A DNA stretch of 64,000 nucleotides from Mycoplasmopsis fermentans PG18 (GTDB lineage Bacteria > Bacillota_I > Bacilli_A > Mycoplasmatales > Metamycoplasmataceae): assembly GCF_000209735.1 (NCBI RefSeq), contig NC_021002.1:228846-292845 (forward strand), given 5' to 3'. Shown here in pieces: positions 10,986-22,262 of the stretch. Numbering within the stretch: position 1 is the stretch's first letter; each line of letters starts with the position of its first letter. The notes beneath the pieces are model-generated. The model was not told the origin of the DNA and did not search any database. It saw nothing but the letters and a program-made list of their open reading frames with translations. The position numbers and the translations under genes are program-made.

Positions 10986-11047
10986 TTTTTTCTCCTATTC
11001 AAATATAATTTTTAAATTATATATCAAATATTTGATATTAATGATTT

Positions 11048-11632
11048 TTACTCATTATAAAGTAATTTTTCTATGTGTTGAACTATATCATCAAGGTTAA
11101 TATTTTTTTGGCTTGATACCAAGAACACTTGAGCTGATTTTTTAAAAATTTTTGAATTTAATTCATTATGTTTTTTAATTAAAGCCGATTTTTCTTTTTG
11201 ATTTAATTTATCAATTTTTGTATAAACTATGTCATAATTTCAGTTTAATGAATTTAAAAATGTCAAGGTTTCTAAATCATTTTTAGTAAATCTTGTTCGA
11301 CTATCTATAAGCAAAAAGATATGTTTTGGAGAAGGTTCATTTTTTAAAAAATCTTTAACCGCAAGATTCATTTTAATGACTTTTTCTTTAGATATTTCAG
11401 CATAACCATAACCAGGTAAGTCAACTATATATTTATCATTGTTATCTGCAAAATAATTAATTAATTGTGTTCTGCCAGGGTGCTTTGATACAAATGAAAT
11501 ATTTTGATTTGTTATAGCATTTAAAAGTGAACTTTTGCCAACATTTGAGCGACCTCAAAAACAAACTTGAAAGCTGTTTTTGCAATCAAGTCATTGTTTT
11601 TTATCTATTGCTGAAGTTATAAATTTTCACAT
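11048..11632 (-). CDS. engB: Ribosome biogenesis GTPase YsxC/EngB
   Basis: 194 residues. The G1 loop GRSNVGKSS is near residue 27, G2/G3 region GRTQLINYF and DLPGYGYA follow, and G4 is TKIDKL. This small GTPase assists late 50S assembly. The start (ATG 11630-11632) overlaps the coaD stop by one base (TAATG), so translation is coupled. It is the last gene of the pta-ackA-coaD-engB run. Length and motifs are normal. Confidence 0.95.
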
Positions 11633-12060
11633 TATTTTTTACCTAATTTTTGTTTATGTCTTAAAAGAGTTGAAGAATAGTCTATGTTTTCATAGTCTGG
11701 TACTATAAGTATAGTTTCAAGCTCAGAATTTAAGTGATGATTAGCAGCTGCTAGTACTAGCTCATAGTCATAATCTAAATTATTTCTGGCTGATCTAACT
11801 AGGAACTTTACATTTTTTTCTTTAGCAATTTGAGCTATCAAATCATTTTCATTTTTTACCACAGTGACTGTTTTATAGTCTTTTAAGGTTTTTTTGACTG
11901 ATTGATATCTTTCTTCTAAATTACCTAAATTGTTTTTATCAGGGTTAATTGAAACTATTACTATAAGCTCATCAAAAAGCTTTAGTGCTTTTTCAATTAC
12001 TGATATATGACCTTTGTGTATAGGATCAAAAGATCCTGGAAAAATTGCTTTTTTAATCAT
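11632..12060 (-). CDS. coaD: Pantetheine-phosphate adenylyltransferase
   Basis: 142 residues, slightly shorter than the usual ~160. The nucleotidyltransferase motif FPGSFDPIHKGH is at residues 7-18; RSARNNLDYDYELVLAAAN and a C-terminal ISST-like STLLRHK match CoaD. It adds AMP to 4'-phosphopantetheine in coenzyme A synthesis, the cofactor used by the neighbouring Pta. It begins two bases after the ackA stop and overlaps engB by one base. An exact copy of the 11-mer CTATAAAACAG lies inside (minus strand, 11868-11878), coding DYKTV. Confidence 0.93.
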   Translation of the reverse strand: MIKKAIFPGSFDPIHKGHISVIEKALKLFDELIVIVSINPDKNNLGNLEERYQSVKKTLKDYKTVTVVKNENDLIAQIAKEKNVKFLVRSARNNLDYDYELVLAAANHHLNSELETILIVPDYENIDYSSTLLRHKQKLGKK

Positions 12061-12062
12061 AA

Positions 12063-13256
12063 TTATTTATACAAATTTATTGCATGTTTTGCAATTAATA
12101 ATTCTTCATTTGTTCTAATTACATATACTTTGATTTCGCTATCTTTTGTAGAAATTAAAGCATAATCTTCAATTTTAGAATTATTCTTTTTGTCATCTAA
12201 TTTAATCTTTGCAAAATGTAGTTTATCAACTACCATTTGACGCATTGAAGGAGTGTTTTCACCAACACCAGCAGTGAAAACAATAGCATCTAATTTGTTG
12301 CCAATTTTGTTTGCATAATTAGCGGTAAAATCAGCTATTTTTTGTGCATACAATTCAAGTGTGAAAATAGCACGTTTATTGCCTTCGTCTGCTGCTTTAC
12401 ATACATCACGCATATCGCTTGAAACACCTGAAACTCCTAAAAGCCCACTTTTCTTGTTAAGAGCTTCTGTGATTTGGTGAATATCTAAACCAAGTTGTTC
12501 ATTAATAAATTCATGAATTGAAGGATCAATATCGCCTGAACGCGATCCCATCATAATTCCTGCTAAAGGTGTAAGTCCCATTGAAGTGTCAAATGATTTT
12601 CTATCTTTAATAGCACATAATGAAGCACCATTTCCAATATGTAAGTTAACTAAATTAACTTTTTCTTTTTTAACTAATTCTTGGATTTTGAGTGTAATAA
12701 ATTCATGACTAATTCCATGAGCTCCATAACGACGAATTTTTAAATCTTCTGTTCATTGATATGGAATTGGATAAATTGCATTGACATCTGGAATTGTTGT
12801 GTGGAATGCTGTATCAAAGTCAACACTCATTTTGGCATGTGGCATAACTTTTTTAAATGCTTTCATGGCTTGAACTGCACCTGGATTGTGAAGTGGTGCA
12901 TAAATTTTAGCTTTTTCAATTAAATCAATTTCTTTAGTATTCAATTTAACTGTTGTTGTAAAGTAAGGTCCACCATGAACAACTCTAAAGCCAATTAATT
13001 CGATTTCTTTTGGATTGTCAATTAAACCAATTTGTGACATTAATTCTAAAATGTTTTCAACAGCCACAGTGTGGTTAGGCATTGTTACATCACGGTTAAA
13101 TTTTTGACCGTTATATTTGATTGTTATTTTACCTTCTAATAAGGTAATCCTCTCTGCAATACCACTTGCAATAATTTCTAAAGAAGCTTTATCAAAAAGT
13201 GATAACTTTATTGAACTACTTCCTGCATTAATAACTAATACTTTTTGCTTACTCAT
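12063..13256 (-). CDS. ackA: Acetate kinase
   Basis: 397 residues, the normal length, through TGA-Trp codons near 12753 and 12580. It converts acetyl phosphate plus ADP to acetate plus ATP. Motifs: VLVINAGSSSIKLSLF at the N-terminus (ASKHA fold), RVVHGG, FDTAFHTTIP, GLTPLAGIMMGSRSGDIDP, and VFTAGVGENTPSMRQ near the C-terminus. It lies nine bases downstream of pta, giving the standard Pta-AckA substrate-level phosphorylation pair. Confidence 0.98.
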
Positions 13257-13265
13257 AATATTCTC

Positions 13266-14219
13266 CTATTTCTCTGCCTGCAATGCAGTGATTAAAATTG
13301 TATTAATTACATCTTTTACACTTGAACCTCTTGAAAGATCATTGACTGGTTTTTTAGTACCAACAACAATAGGTCCAATTGCCCCATAATTTCCTAATCT
13401 TTGAGCTAATTTATAGCCTATATTTCCAGCATCTAAATCAGGGAAAATTAAAGTATTTGCTGGTTCTTTATAGTAATCTAATTTATATTTAGCTTTTCTA
13501 ACTTCTAAATCTAAAGCAGCATCTAATTGAATTTCTCCAATAGCTTTAGTACCTTGATAAATGGTATTGAATTCTTCAACAGCATTGTGTACTAATTCAC
13601 TTTCAGGTGTTTTTGCTGAATAGTTAGTTGAGAAACTTAAGAAGGCTATTTTAGGTTCTATCCCCATGCTTTGAGCAAATTGAGCAGCATTAAGTCCAAT
13701 TTCTACTAAAGCTTTTTGATCAGGCTTAACATTTACTGAAATGTCACTGAAGAAGTAAGTATTTTTTTCGTTATGTACTACCATAACTGAAGAAATAGTT
13801 TTTACTCCTTCTCTAGCGCCTATAGCTTTAAAAGCTGCTCTTAAGATATCTGCAGTTGCATAATTAAGTCCGCCAACTACCCCATCAACTTCACCTGTAG
13901 CTAAAAGCATCATAGCATAGAAAGGTCTTGTTTTTAGGTTTCTTTGAGCTTGTTCAATTGTTTCTTTGCCTTTTCTTAATTCAAAATATTTTTGAGCTAA
14001 ATCATTTTGTTTTTGTTTATCTTTATTAATGTTTATAAACTTAACATTGGTTTTTGACTTAACATCAGTTTCAACTAATAAAGTTAATTCAACATTAGGA
14101 AATTGTTCTAATTGTTTAATGGTATCTAGTGCTCTACTATCATCACCATCTATAAAAGCAATTCTTTTTTTAGTTTTCATTGCTTTAATTCTTTTTTCAA
14201 TTAAAGATGTAAATTTCAT
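13266..14219 (-). CDS. pta: Phosphate acetyltransferase
   Basis: 317 residues with an ideal ribosome-binding site (AGGAGGTATTC then ATG at 14217-14219). It converts acetyl-CoA and phosphate to acetyl phosphate. Typical blocks: GEVDGVVGGLNYATADILRAAFKAIG, VSVNVKPDQKALVEIGLNAA, LIFPDLDAGNIGYKLAQRL and GPIVVGTKKPVNDLSRG. First gene of the pta-ackA-coaD-engB cluster, followed closely by ackA. Confidence 0.97.
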   Translation of the reverse strand: MKFTSLIEKRIKAMKTKKRIAFIDGDDSRALDTIKQLEQFPNVELTLLVETDVKSKTNVKFININKDKQKQNDLAQKYFELRKGKETIEQAQRNLKTRPFYAMMLLATGEVDGVVGGLNYATADILRAAFKAIGAREGVKTISSVMVVHNEKNTYFFSDISVNVKPDQKALVEIGLNAAQFAQSMGIEPKIAFLSFSTNYSAKTPESELVHNAVEEFNTIYQGTKAIGEIQLDAALDLEVRKAKYKLDYYKEPANTLIFPDLDAGNIGYKLAQRLGNYGAIGPIVVGTKKPVNDLSRGSSVKDVINTILITALQAEK

Positions 14220-14429
14220 GAATACCTCCTATAAAAAAATATTCTTATATTAATTTTATATATATTATTAAATTTAATAATTAAATAATTACAATATGGC
14301 AATTTTTATCTTAAAAGGTAAATAAAAAGAACCTTAATTAAGGCCATAAACCAGGACAAAAGAATTAGACTTAAATCTCAAATATATTTAAGTCTTTTTG
14401 TACTAGTTTAAAGCATTAAATGAGGTTTT

Positions 14430-14708
14430 ATGGGAAAACATTTAAATATTGAAAAATAGATAGAAATTTTTATATTTTTTAAGGAATATTTAGACTATAA
14501 AATTACAAAGACGGAATTTAAAAATGAATATTTTAGAATCAGTCAAAGACAAATATTTGATCGAGAAACAATTAGAAGTATCAAAAACAAATTTAAAAAA
14601 TACAATTTGGGCATGAGTATAGAATCAAACACAGGAAAATCTCCTAAAAAAGGTAAAGGGTCTGGAAGACCTAGAAAAAATGGATATTGAAGCTGAAAAA
14701 AAGAATAG
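14430..14708 (+). pseudogene. IS orfA (helix-turn-helix part), broken
   Basis: The frame starts MGKHLNIEK and meets TAG at 14457-14459. In the same frame it continues as a typical orfA (FRISQRQIFDRETIRSIKNKF, then GKGSGRPRKN) up to a stop near 14706. IS3 orfA proteins bind the element ends and pass into orfB by frameshift. The early stop disables it unless translation restarts downstream. Confidence 0.7.
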
Positions 14709-15577
14709 AGAAGAAGAATTAAGAAAGATGACAAGAGATCAACTTGAAATCTTAATAACTGATATTTCTTACAAAGAAATATTGGAAAGAAATAACAGTA
14801 AAGATTTAGATGAAGCAATTGAAAAATTCAAAAAAAGATATGGATTTTCTGTCACCATTAAACAAATTATCGCTATTTTAGGTATTAAAAAATCGACATA
14901 TTATTATCAATTAAAACAAAGAAAAAAAGATTAAATATGAATATGAAATTAGACAAGCTTTTAAAGATTGTAAAGGTAGATATGGAAGAGCAAAAAGAAA
15001 AAGAGAAAATAAGAATACAAATGTTAAATATGAAAATCTATCTGAAAGAGATTATGATGGAAAACATAATGATATATTTGCTACTGTTGTAACATACATT
15101 CCATCTCCAATTGATGTTTTAGAAAATCATGTTTATTTATCTGCAATTATTCATCATAGAATTAAAAAAATAGTTAGTTGAAATTTATCAAAAAACAATG
15201 ATAATAATCTCGTTTTAGAACATTTAAAAACAACTGATTTTTCTTCAAATTTTATTATTCATTCAGATCATGGCTATCAATATTCATCAAATGATTATGT
15301 AAAATTCATATCATCAAAAAATGAAAAAATCTCAATGTCAAGAGTTGGGAATTCATTATATAATAGAGAAATTGAATATTTCTTTTCTATATTAAAAACC
15401 GAAATCTTTCCTAATTTTTGCAAAAGAGTTAAGTTGCTCACTTTTAACGAATTGAAAAATGAAATTAAAGAATTTATTGATTGATATAATAATGATAGAT
15501 TTATGAAAAAATTAGATCTAAAAACACCCCAACAAATGTGGGATGTTTATAAGAATAATAAATTTATTGGAGTCTAA
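14680..15577 (+). pseudogene. IS orfB (DDE transposase), broken and catalytically damaged
   Basis: An 84-residue piece (14680-14934, MDIEAEKKNREEELRKMT...) ends in TAA; another frame then continues as KYEYEIRQAFKDCKGRYGRAKR and later IFATVVTYIPSPIDVLE, FIIHSDHGYQYSS, NREIEYFFSILKTEIF and KTPQQMWDVYKNN, ending at 15577. The family expects an acidic residue in the TDVTYI block; here it reads TVVTYI, so the first catalytic Asp is lost. The second Asp and the Glu remain. Sequence also seems missing around the GRYGRRRI block. A dead enzyme. Confidence 0.75.
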
Positions 15578-15665
15578 TTTTTTTGTCCTAGTTTAGTGAC
15601 TTTAGTTTTTTAAACCCAAAAAGTTTGTTGAAAGCCCAAATTTTATGGTTTTTAAATTTATAAAA

Positions 15666-16523
15666 TTATAATCTGTGAATATGTATTATTGATTTAGCTA
15701 AATTAGTAAAAAGTGAAATAACTGTCATTGGACCAACGCCACCTGGAACAGGGGCTAAAGCACTTAAATAGTTTTCAGGTATTGTTTCAATATCAACATC
15801 ACCATGAAGAATTTTTTTGCCATCTACTTCAATTCAGTTTGATCCAACATCAACTACAACAGCACCTTCTTTAATGTTTTCTTTTTTAAGAAGTTTGGCT
15901 TCACCAGCAGCAACTACAATGATATCAGCATTTTCAACACCTTTAATGCCTGTGTTTCTATTGTAGGTAGAAACATTGCAACCTTCTTGTTTTAATAGAA
16001 ATGCTGTAGGTTTTCCAACTAAACTTGAACGACCAATAACAGCAGCTTTTTTGTCAATCATTTTGATATTGTAGCTATTTAATAAATCTAAAATACCAAT
16101 AGCAGTAGCTGGAACTAAGGTAAAGTCATCCGCTTGATTGTAGAAATTGAATGCATTTCTGGTACATAAACCATCAATATCCTTTTCAATGCGAACGCTA
16201 TCTAAAATAACTTGTGTGGCAAATTCTTTAGGTAAAGGAAGTTGAATAACAATACCATCAGATTTTTCATTAATAATGTCTAATTTCTTAAGCAAATCTT
16301 TTTGTCTAATATCAGCTGGAAAATGATGATGAATTGCTTCTACTCCTAATTCTTCAGCCTTCTTTAATTTGTTTTTGATGTAGTGAGTAGATGCGGGATT
16401 ATCGCCAACTTGAATAATTGATAAAATTGGTTTTCTGCCTAACTTTTCCTTTATATCCTTAAATTGTGCAATGAGTTCTTTAGTTCTTTTTTGAGCAAGA
16501 GTTTTTCCATCTAAGATTTTCAT
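15666..16523 (-). CDS. folD: Bifunctional methylenetetrahydrofolate dehydrogenase/cyclohydrolase
   Basis: 285 residues to the TAA at 15666-15668, reading TGA as Trp near 15834. It interconverts 5,10-methylene-THF and 10-formyl-THF using NADP. Motifs: PASTHYIKNKLKKAEELG with the catalytic Lys region, DGIVIQLPLP, KDIDGLCTRN, VIGRSSLVGKPTAFLL and APVPGGVGPMT. The start (ATG 16521-16523, SD GGAGG) overlaps the valS 3' end by 13 bases, so the two are co-transcribed. Supplies formyl groups for initiator tRNA. Confidence 0.96.
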
Positions 16524-19009
16524 TTTAACTCCTCCTTGTATTTGTCTAATTCTTCTTGATATTTAGCTAGTTTTTGTTTTTCTTCTTCAACTTTAGATGT
16601 AGGTGCTTTAGCTATAAAGTTTTGATTACTTAAAATATTGTTTGAACGTTTAACTTCGCTTTCTAAATTAGCTATTTTCTCTTTTAATTTAGCAATGTAA
16701 GTGTTTTTTTGCTCGGCTGATTCTTTAATATAAACATTAATATTTCCATCAACAAATAAAGTGTCTTTATTTTCACTAATTTCACTGTTTGATAGTGATT
16801 TTAGTGAATTTTTAACAAACTCATTTTGTTTAATATTAGTGTCATAATAAAGCACTTCTTTTTTACTAATATTATTGTCTTCACGATATTTTCTAAGTAT
16901 ATTTACAATAGAAATTATTTGTTCAATTTGTTCAAGATTTTCAACTTTTTGATTCTTTAAGTTTGGAAATTCTTGAGCTAATAATTCTTTGTTAAATAGT
17001 ACTTTATATAAGTGATCAGTAATAAAAGGTAAAAATGGATGAGCTATTAAAAGTAATGATTTTAGGTTATCTAAAGCAGCTTTTTTATTTGGCATTATTT
17101 TTAACAATTCAACATATCATGAAGAAAAATCATTGTAAATAAATTTAGACAATTCTGTACCAACAATTGTGAATTCATAATTTTGCATCGCCTTATCAAT
17201 TCTCTTTTTAAGAGCAACTAATTTATTATGAATTCAAATGTCAGCAGCTGTTTTTTTATTTTCTTTATCTTCAGGTAATAATTGAATATAACGAGCAATA
17301 TTTCATAATTTATTACATAATCCTCAAGCTGAAGTTATTTTTTCTTTTGAGTAACGAATATCTAAACCAGGGCTTGTGTTAGTAATCATAAATCATCTTA
17401 AAGCATCAGAACCATTTTCATTTATAACTTGAATTGGATCAACACCATTGTTTGATGATTTAGACATTTTTTTACCAAATTGGTCTCTAACAAGGCCATG
17501 AATTAATACTCTATCAAAAGGTTTTTGTTTCATGAATTCTAATCCAAAAAAATACATTCTAGCAACTCAAAAAAAGATAATGTCATAACCAGTTACTAAA
17601 AGTGAGGTTGGATAATATCTTTTTAAAAGAGTTGTTTTCTTAGGTCAACCTAAAAATGAGAATGGAGCTATACCACTACTAAATCAAGTATCAAGAACAT
17701 CTTCATCTTGAACTCAACCTTCGCCAGGTGATTCAATTTGTACCTTAACTTTGTCATCTTTATATCAAGCAGGAATTCTATGACCTCATCAAAGTTGTCT
17801 ACTTATTGTTCAGTCATGAATGTTTTCCATTCATTTTTTGATAACATTAACAAATCTTTTTGGATAAAAGTTAACTGCATCTTTTGATTTTAAGTGGTCT
17901 AAAATATCTTGAGCTAATTTGTCCATTTTAACAAATCATTGTGGCATAACAAGAGTTTCAACTGGAGTATTTGAACGTTCTGAATAACCAACATTTGAAG
18001 TAATGGTTTCTACTTTAACTAATAAATTATTATCAGCTAAATATTGACCAATTTTTTCTCTTGCTTCTTGACGAGTTAATTTGTGGAATTGACTTTTTGG
18101 ACAGTTAATTAAACCGTCTTTATCAATAGTTTCATTAATTTGTAATTTGTGTTTTTTGATAATGTCAATATCAACTTCAGCATGAGCTGATAATTTCATT
18201 AAGCCACTACCAAATTTCATGTCTGCATATTCATCAGGCACAAATGGAATTATTTGTTTAGTTAAAGGATGAACAATTTGAATGTCTTTAAAATCTTTAT
18301 ATCTTTTGTCTTTTGGATTGTAAATAACAGCAACGTCACTAAGCATAGTTTCAGTTCTAACTGTGGCAACTGTTAAATATTTATTAGAATTCAAGATTGG
18401 ATACTTGATATAGTACATTTTTTGTTCAGTAGGTTTATTAATAACCTCAATGTTACTTAGAGCAGTTTTTAAAACTGGATCTCAGTTTATTGCTTTAGTG
18501 CCATGATAAATTAATCCCTTTTTGTATAAGGTAATAAAAGCTTTTAAAACTGCTTCATTACTTTTAACATCTAAAGTAAATCTTTCTCTTTCATAATCTA
18601 AAGCTAAACCTAACGATGCTCATTGTTTTCTAAACAATTCAGCATATTCTTCTTTTCACTCTCAAACACGTTTAAGAAATTTCTCTCTTCCTAAATCATG
18701 TCTGTTTAATCCTTCTTTTTGATAAATTGTATTTTCAACTTTGCTTTGAGTTGCGATACCAGCATGATCCATTCCGGCTACATAAAAAACATCATAACCG
18801 CTTAATTTTTTGTATCGAATTATTGTATCCTGAATATATGTATCTAAAGCATGTCCAATATGTAATTTACCAGTAACATTCGGCGGAGGTAAAAGAATTG
18901 TAAAAGGTTTTTTGCTTAAATCATGTTTACTAAATATCTTTTTTTCTTTTCATTTCTTTGCTATATCACTCTCTATAGAAGAGTGGTCATAAATTTTTTC
19001 AAGCTCCAT
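16511..19009 (-). CDS. valS: Valyl-tRNA synthetase
   Basis: 832 residues from ATG 19007-19009 (TTGGAGC upstream) to TAG at 16511-16513. About 25 TGA codons are read as Trp. Class I signatures: [15 protein letters not shown] (HIGH, near residue 38) and [10 protein letters not shown] (KMSKS). The editing region is present ([28 protein letters not shown]). The C-terminal arm is a long coiled coil ([20 protein letters not shown]). The end is at TAG and not at the apparent TGA at 16520, giving a 13-base overlap with folD. I looked for a T-box leader upstream and did not find one. Confidence 0.96.
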
Positions 19010-19333
19010 ACTGCTCCAATCTTTTTTAACTAAATTAATTAAAAATTAAACTTTAAAAACTTAATTTTTTGTGCATATAAATGCATAATTATATATATAA
19101 ATTATAATACAAAACCTTAATTTTGGAGGGCTCTTTTTAAGCAAAATTTAAAACTAATTTTTAATAATTGAGTAAAGAATTACTACTAAAGTTAGATCTT
19201 TTTATCATCCATTTTTAATCCCTGTAATTTTTCAAAATCACTATAAAACAATTGTTTTAAAAAATAAACCAACTTTAAAAATGGTCTATTTCTTAAGTTC
19301 AATAAGCATATTAAGTTCCGTCTTAAATGCTTT
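19010..19333. other. Intergenic region between YwaF-like gene and valS
   Basis: 324 bases of very AT-rich DNA. The valS promoter on the minus strand probably lies within 19085-19115 (several TATAAT-like boxes). A small hairpin TGCAT-ATAA-ATGCA is at about 19072-19085. The part near 19200-19333 is open in one minus frame but is a shadow of the upstream gene beyond its stop. No gene recognised. Confidence 0.5.
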
Positions 19334-20212
19334 TTATTTTTTGTATTTGTTTTCACAAACTCTTGTGATTCAACCAATGAATCAGAAAATTCCATGAATT
19401 GCATAACCTAAAACAAAATTAAATATTAAATATAACAATGTAGCTACATAATAATTTTTGCTTCCGTTAATATGTAAAATATTTTCAAACATTTTAACAA
19501 ATGAAATCTCTTGACGATGACTCATTAAAAAGAAGTCAGGTAAATAATTAGGGAATCATTCTAAGTTATTTTTAGCTGTTTGATAAACAATTTCATTCCC
19601 TATAACTGCAAGTGACCATAAAATTGTAAAGATAACAAAACTATTAACAATAAACATTCCCTTTTTGTATTTTGCTCAATTATTAACAACTAAAATCATA
19701 CCGATAGCTAACATGCAGCCATGATACATCATTGTATGGATTGAAATTAGTATAACTTCATGAAATACATCGCCTGGTCAAAAAATCATAATGAATGCTC
19801 CACCATAAATTGTTATGTAAGCTAAAAAGTCAGTTATGATTTCTTTAAATTTAGTTTTCTTTCTTAAAAACAAATAAAGAGGTACAAAATATAAAGGAAG
19901 TGAACATATAACAACTGGATAAAGGTTTTGATGATAATCTCATTTCCATTTATATTCTCCTGCTGTATTTTTGACAGCTTTTCCTGCTCATAACATTTGT
20001 TTCAATAATTCCATAAAGACTATAATAAAGAATAAAAGTCCAATAGTTAATTTAACTGTTCATTCTTTTCTATTTCTTAAAGCAACACATAAAATGATGC
20101 CTAAAATAAGAAATGTTGCTAAAAATGTCAAGTGGAATGCGCTAAAAGCTTCTGGTCTTCCATTTGCAAATTCAGTATTAAATTTTAAATAAAATTTTGA
20201 CATTGTATCCAT
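19334..20212 (-). CDS. YwaF-like (TIGR02206-type) integral membrane protein
   Basis: About 292 residues from ATG 20210-20212 to TAA 19334. Six to seven hydrophobic helices, many Trp encoded by TGA. Features shared with the family are FHLTFLATFL near the N-terminus, YHQNLYPVVICSLPLY and a His-rich central helix (ILISIHTMMYHGCML). Function of the family is not established. A TATAAT at 20220-20225 (minus) ends seven bases before this ATG, with no ribosome-binding site, suggesting a leaderless message; ATG 20203 is an alternative start. A broken paralogue lies at 21336-22195. Confidence 0.75.
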
Positions 20213-20219
20213 GCTTAAA

Positions 20220-20225
20220 ATTATA
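20220..20225 (-). promoter_or_regulatory. -10 box immediately before a start codon (possible leaderless mRNA)
   Basis: TATAAT on the minus strand, seven bases before ATG 20212. Transcription would begin at or next to the A of the start codon. There is no Shine-Dalgarno sequence. Confidence 0.45.
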
Positions 20226-20328
20226 CAAAAAATATTGAATTTGTGTCCCACAAACCTTCTAGGTTTTAAAACATTTACTTTTATGTAATATAATTAGTAA
20301 TATATAAAAATAAATATAGGAGTTAAAA

Positions 20329-21309
20329 ATGGCAGAAGCAAAGAAAAAAACAACAGCTGCAAATAAAGCTAAAAAACCAGTAGCAACCAAAACAACAAAA
20401 AAAGTTACAGCAGCTAAAACAATTAAAAAACCAGCTGCAACAAAAGCAAAAGTAGCTAAAAAACCAACATTAGATAAATATTATATCTCAGAAAAACCAA
20501 TCAAAAAAACTGGTGATATTGAATTCAACTTTAAAAAAGCAAAACAAAAGACATCAAGAAAATATGATGAATTTATCGATGCTCTTAAAGAATTTATTTT
20601 TGTTAGCGAAACATCGAAAAATGATACAAGAGTTTGATTCCATAGAAATGGAGCTTACCGTGGATCAGTAGATTTAGCAAAAGCAAAAATAATCTTAGAT
20701 CGCCTTACTCAACAAGCAGTTGAAAAACAAAGAATTATTGAATATCTTGAACAAGAAAATCTTGTTGATAAACCAGAACCTAAAAAAGTAACTAAAAAAG
20801 TTATTATTGTTGAAGAACCTAAACCAATTGATCTTAATCAAGAAGCTAAAGAAGCAACATTCTTTGTTCCTAATTCAGATTTAATGTTAGCTTCAGAAGT
20901 GCAAAAAGATGACATTGTTGCTTCAACACCAACAAGAGGTTGTGAAGTTTTTGTAACAAACATTTATCCAAGCAATGGACAAATGGAAGTTGAATATGTT
21001 GTTAAAAATGAAAACAATCAATCAGATTCTCAAATCAAAACTTTATATGGATTTAAACAAAATCCAGTTACTGAAGAAATAATGACTATTTCTGATGAAG
21101 AAGAAAAAAAATTAGAATCTAATATTGTTGAAGACACAGAACCTGCTGAAGTTGTTGATGTAGAAAGTGATGAAAATAAAAATACATCAGTTGAAAATGA
21201 CAAAAAGTCAAAAATGTCAAAAGAACTTTTATGAACAATAATCACAATGTCAGTATTGCTTATTGCCGCTCTTACTATCTTAGTTTTAGTTGCAACCCGA
21301 GTAATTTAA
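20329..21309 (+). CDS. Lys/Ala-rich protein with C-terminal membrane anchor, unknown function
   Basis: 326 residues, ATG 20329 after TAGGAG. Residues 1-48 are a low-complexity Lys/Ala/Thr tract resembling histone H1-like tails. A central part (FNFKKAKQKTSRKYDEFIDALKEFIFVSETSKNDTRVWFHRNGAYRG) follows, then an acidic stretch and a single C-terminal helix (TIITMSVLLIAALTILVLVA). The layout predicts a tail-anchored cytosolic protein with a basic N-terminus that could touch DNA or RNA near the membrane; that is inference. A divergent promoter region of 116 bases separates it from the YwaF-like gene. No family recognised. Confidence 0.8.
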
Positions 21310-21324
21310 TTAATTTTTTGAAAA

Positions 21325-21357
21325 TAAAAATGCTCTTATTGAAAGGACATTTTGTTT
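21325..21357. terminator. Weak convergent terminator
   Basis: AAAATG and CATTTT flank a 15-base loop between the convergent 20329 gene and the YwaF paralogue; T-run on the plus side. Short stem. Confidence 0.35.
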
Positions 21358-22195
21358 TTGTTTTCTGGTATCTTATTTGATACTTTTATAATTATAATTA
21401 AGCTATATACAGCTAAAGCTAGAACAAAATTTATTACTGGATAAAGCAACGTAATTACTCAGTAGTTGCCATTTAATTTAACACTAAAAATTTTCTCAAA
21501 TAATAGTGTCAAATGATTATTAAGATGATGACTAATTGCTAATAAATTTGGATAATTTTCTTGTAATTTATTTAAGTCTTTGTGTGCTGTTTGATAAAAA
21601 ATTTCATTCAATATTACTACTACACTAAACATTATTAGGAACATAAAAAGATTATGAATAATATAATTTCCTTTGTCGAATTTTGAATAATTATTAAAAA
21701 TTAAAACAATACCAATTAACATTAAAATTCCATGATGAATCATTGAGTGACAATCAAAAAATATCGATTTATTTAAGACTTCATTTGGAATAAATATCAT
21801 TATTGAAATTCCGCCATAAAGGCTAGTAAATGAAACAAAATCGATCAAAATTTTATTTAGATTTTTGTTTTGATTAATCAAATAAATAGGAAATAAAAAG
21901 TAAGGAATTGAACAAAAAAATAAAGGAAAATAAGATCATTTATATTTTGAATATCATACATTATCTTTATCTATTTAACCTAAAGCACTTAGTTGTTTTA
22001 TTATTTCAAAAGTTACTAAAATACCTAAACAAATCAAAATAAATAGCTTAACTTGTTTATCATTTTTGTTTTTAAATTTGTAACAAATGACACCAGTTAA
22101 AATGACAAAAATACCAATCACGATAAGTAAAATCATCCATAAGCTTGTGGAGTATTTGAGAAGGATCACGATATTACTTTATAAAAATTTGCCAT
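21336..22195 (-). pseudogene. YwaF-like membrane protein paralogue, broken
   Basis: It aligns by eye with the intact copy at 19334-20212. The N-terminus MANFYKVISWSFSN (ATG 22193-22195) is in one frame; the next part (LIVIGIFVILTG... IIKQLSALG) is in another and ends in TAA at 21975-21977; the same frame then continues IDKDNVWYSKYKWSYFPLFFCSIPYF... to the final TAA at 21336. So at least one frameshift and one nonsense codon. Conserved His-rich FFDCHSMIHHGILML matches the paralogue. Pieces could still be translated, but a full membrane protein cannot be made. Confidence 0.75.
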
Positions 22196-22229
22196 GATTT
22201 AACAACCTTTGTTCTAATAATATTTTACT

Positions 22230-22256
22230 AAAAAACCTATAAAACAGTTTTATAGG
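22230..22256 (-). terminator. Terminator of the 22263-24740 gene
   Basis: CCTATAAAAC and GTTTTATAGG form a nearly perfect hairpin, followed on the minus strand by TTTTTT. The left arm contains an exact copy of the dispersed CTATAAAACAG 11-mer (22237-22247). Confidence 0.75.
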
Positions 22257-22262
22257 ATTATA

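Larger units (their letters stand above)
14347..15595. mobile_element. IS3-family insertion sequence, inactive
   Basis: 1,249 bases bounded by 25-bp inverted repeats: left TAAACCAGGACAAAAGAATT... at 14347-14371, right as its complement at 15571-15595, with two mismatches. Inside are plus-strand orfA and orfB remnants. It sits between the pta promoter region and the folD 3' end, so it interrupts neither gene. No obvious short direct repeat flanks it (CCA left, GTG right). The near-perfect ends with damaged coding DNA suggest fairly recent inactivation. Confidence 0.8.

Noticed and set aside
19010-19130. T-box leader before valS
   Set aside because: No conserved T-box sequence (AGGGTGGNACCGCG) or specifier stem, and no terminator/antiterminator pair in the leader.
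19192-19404. 70-residue minus-strand frame beyond the YwaF-like gene
   Set aside because: It is a shadow over the true gene end; it has no ribosome-binding site and the paralogue ends at the matching place in the other frame.
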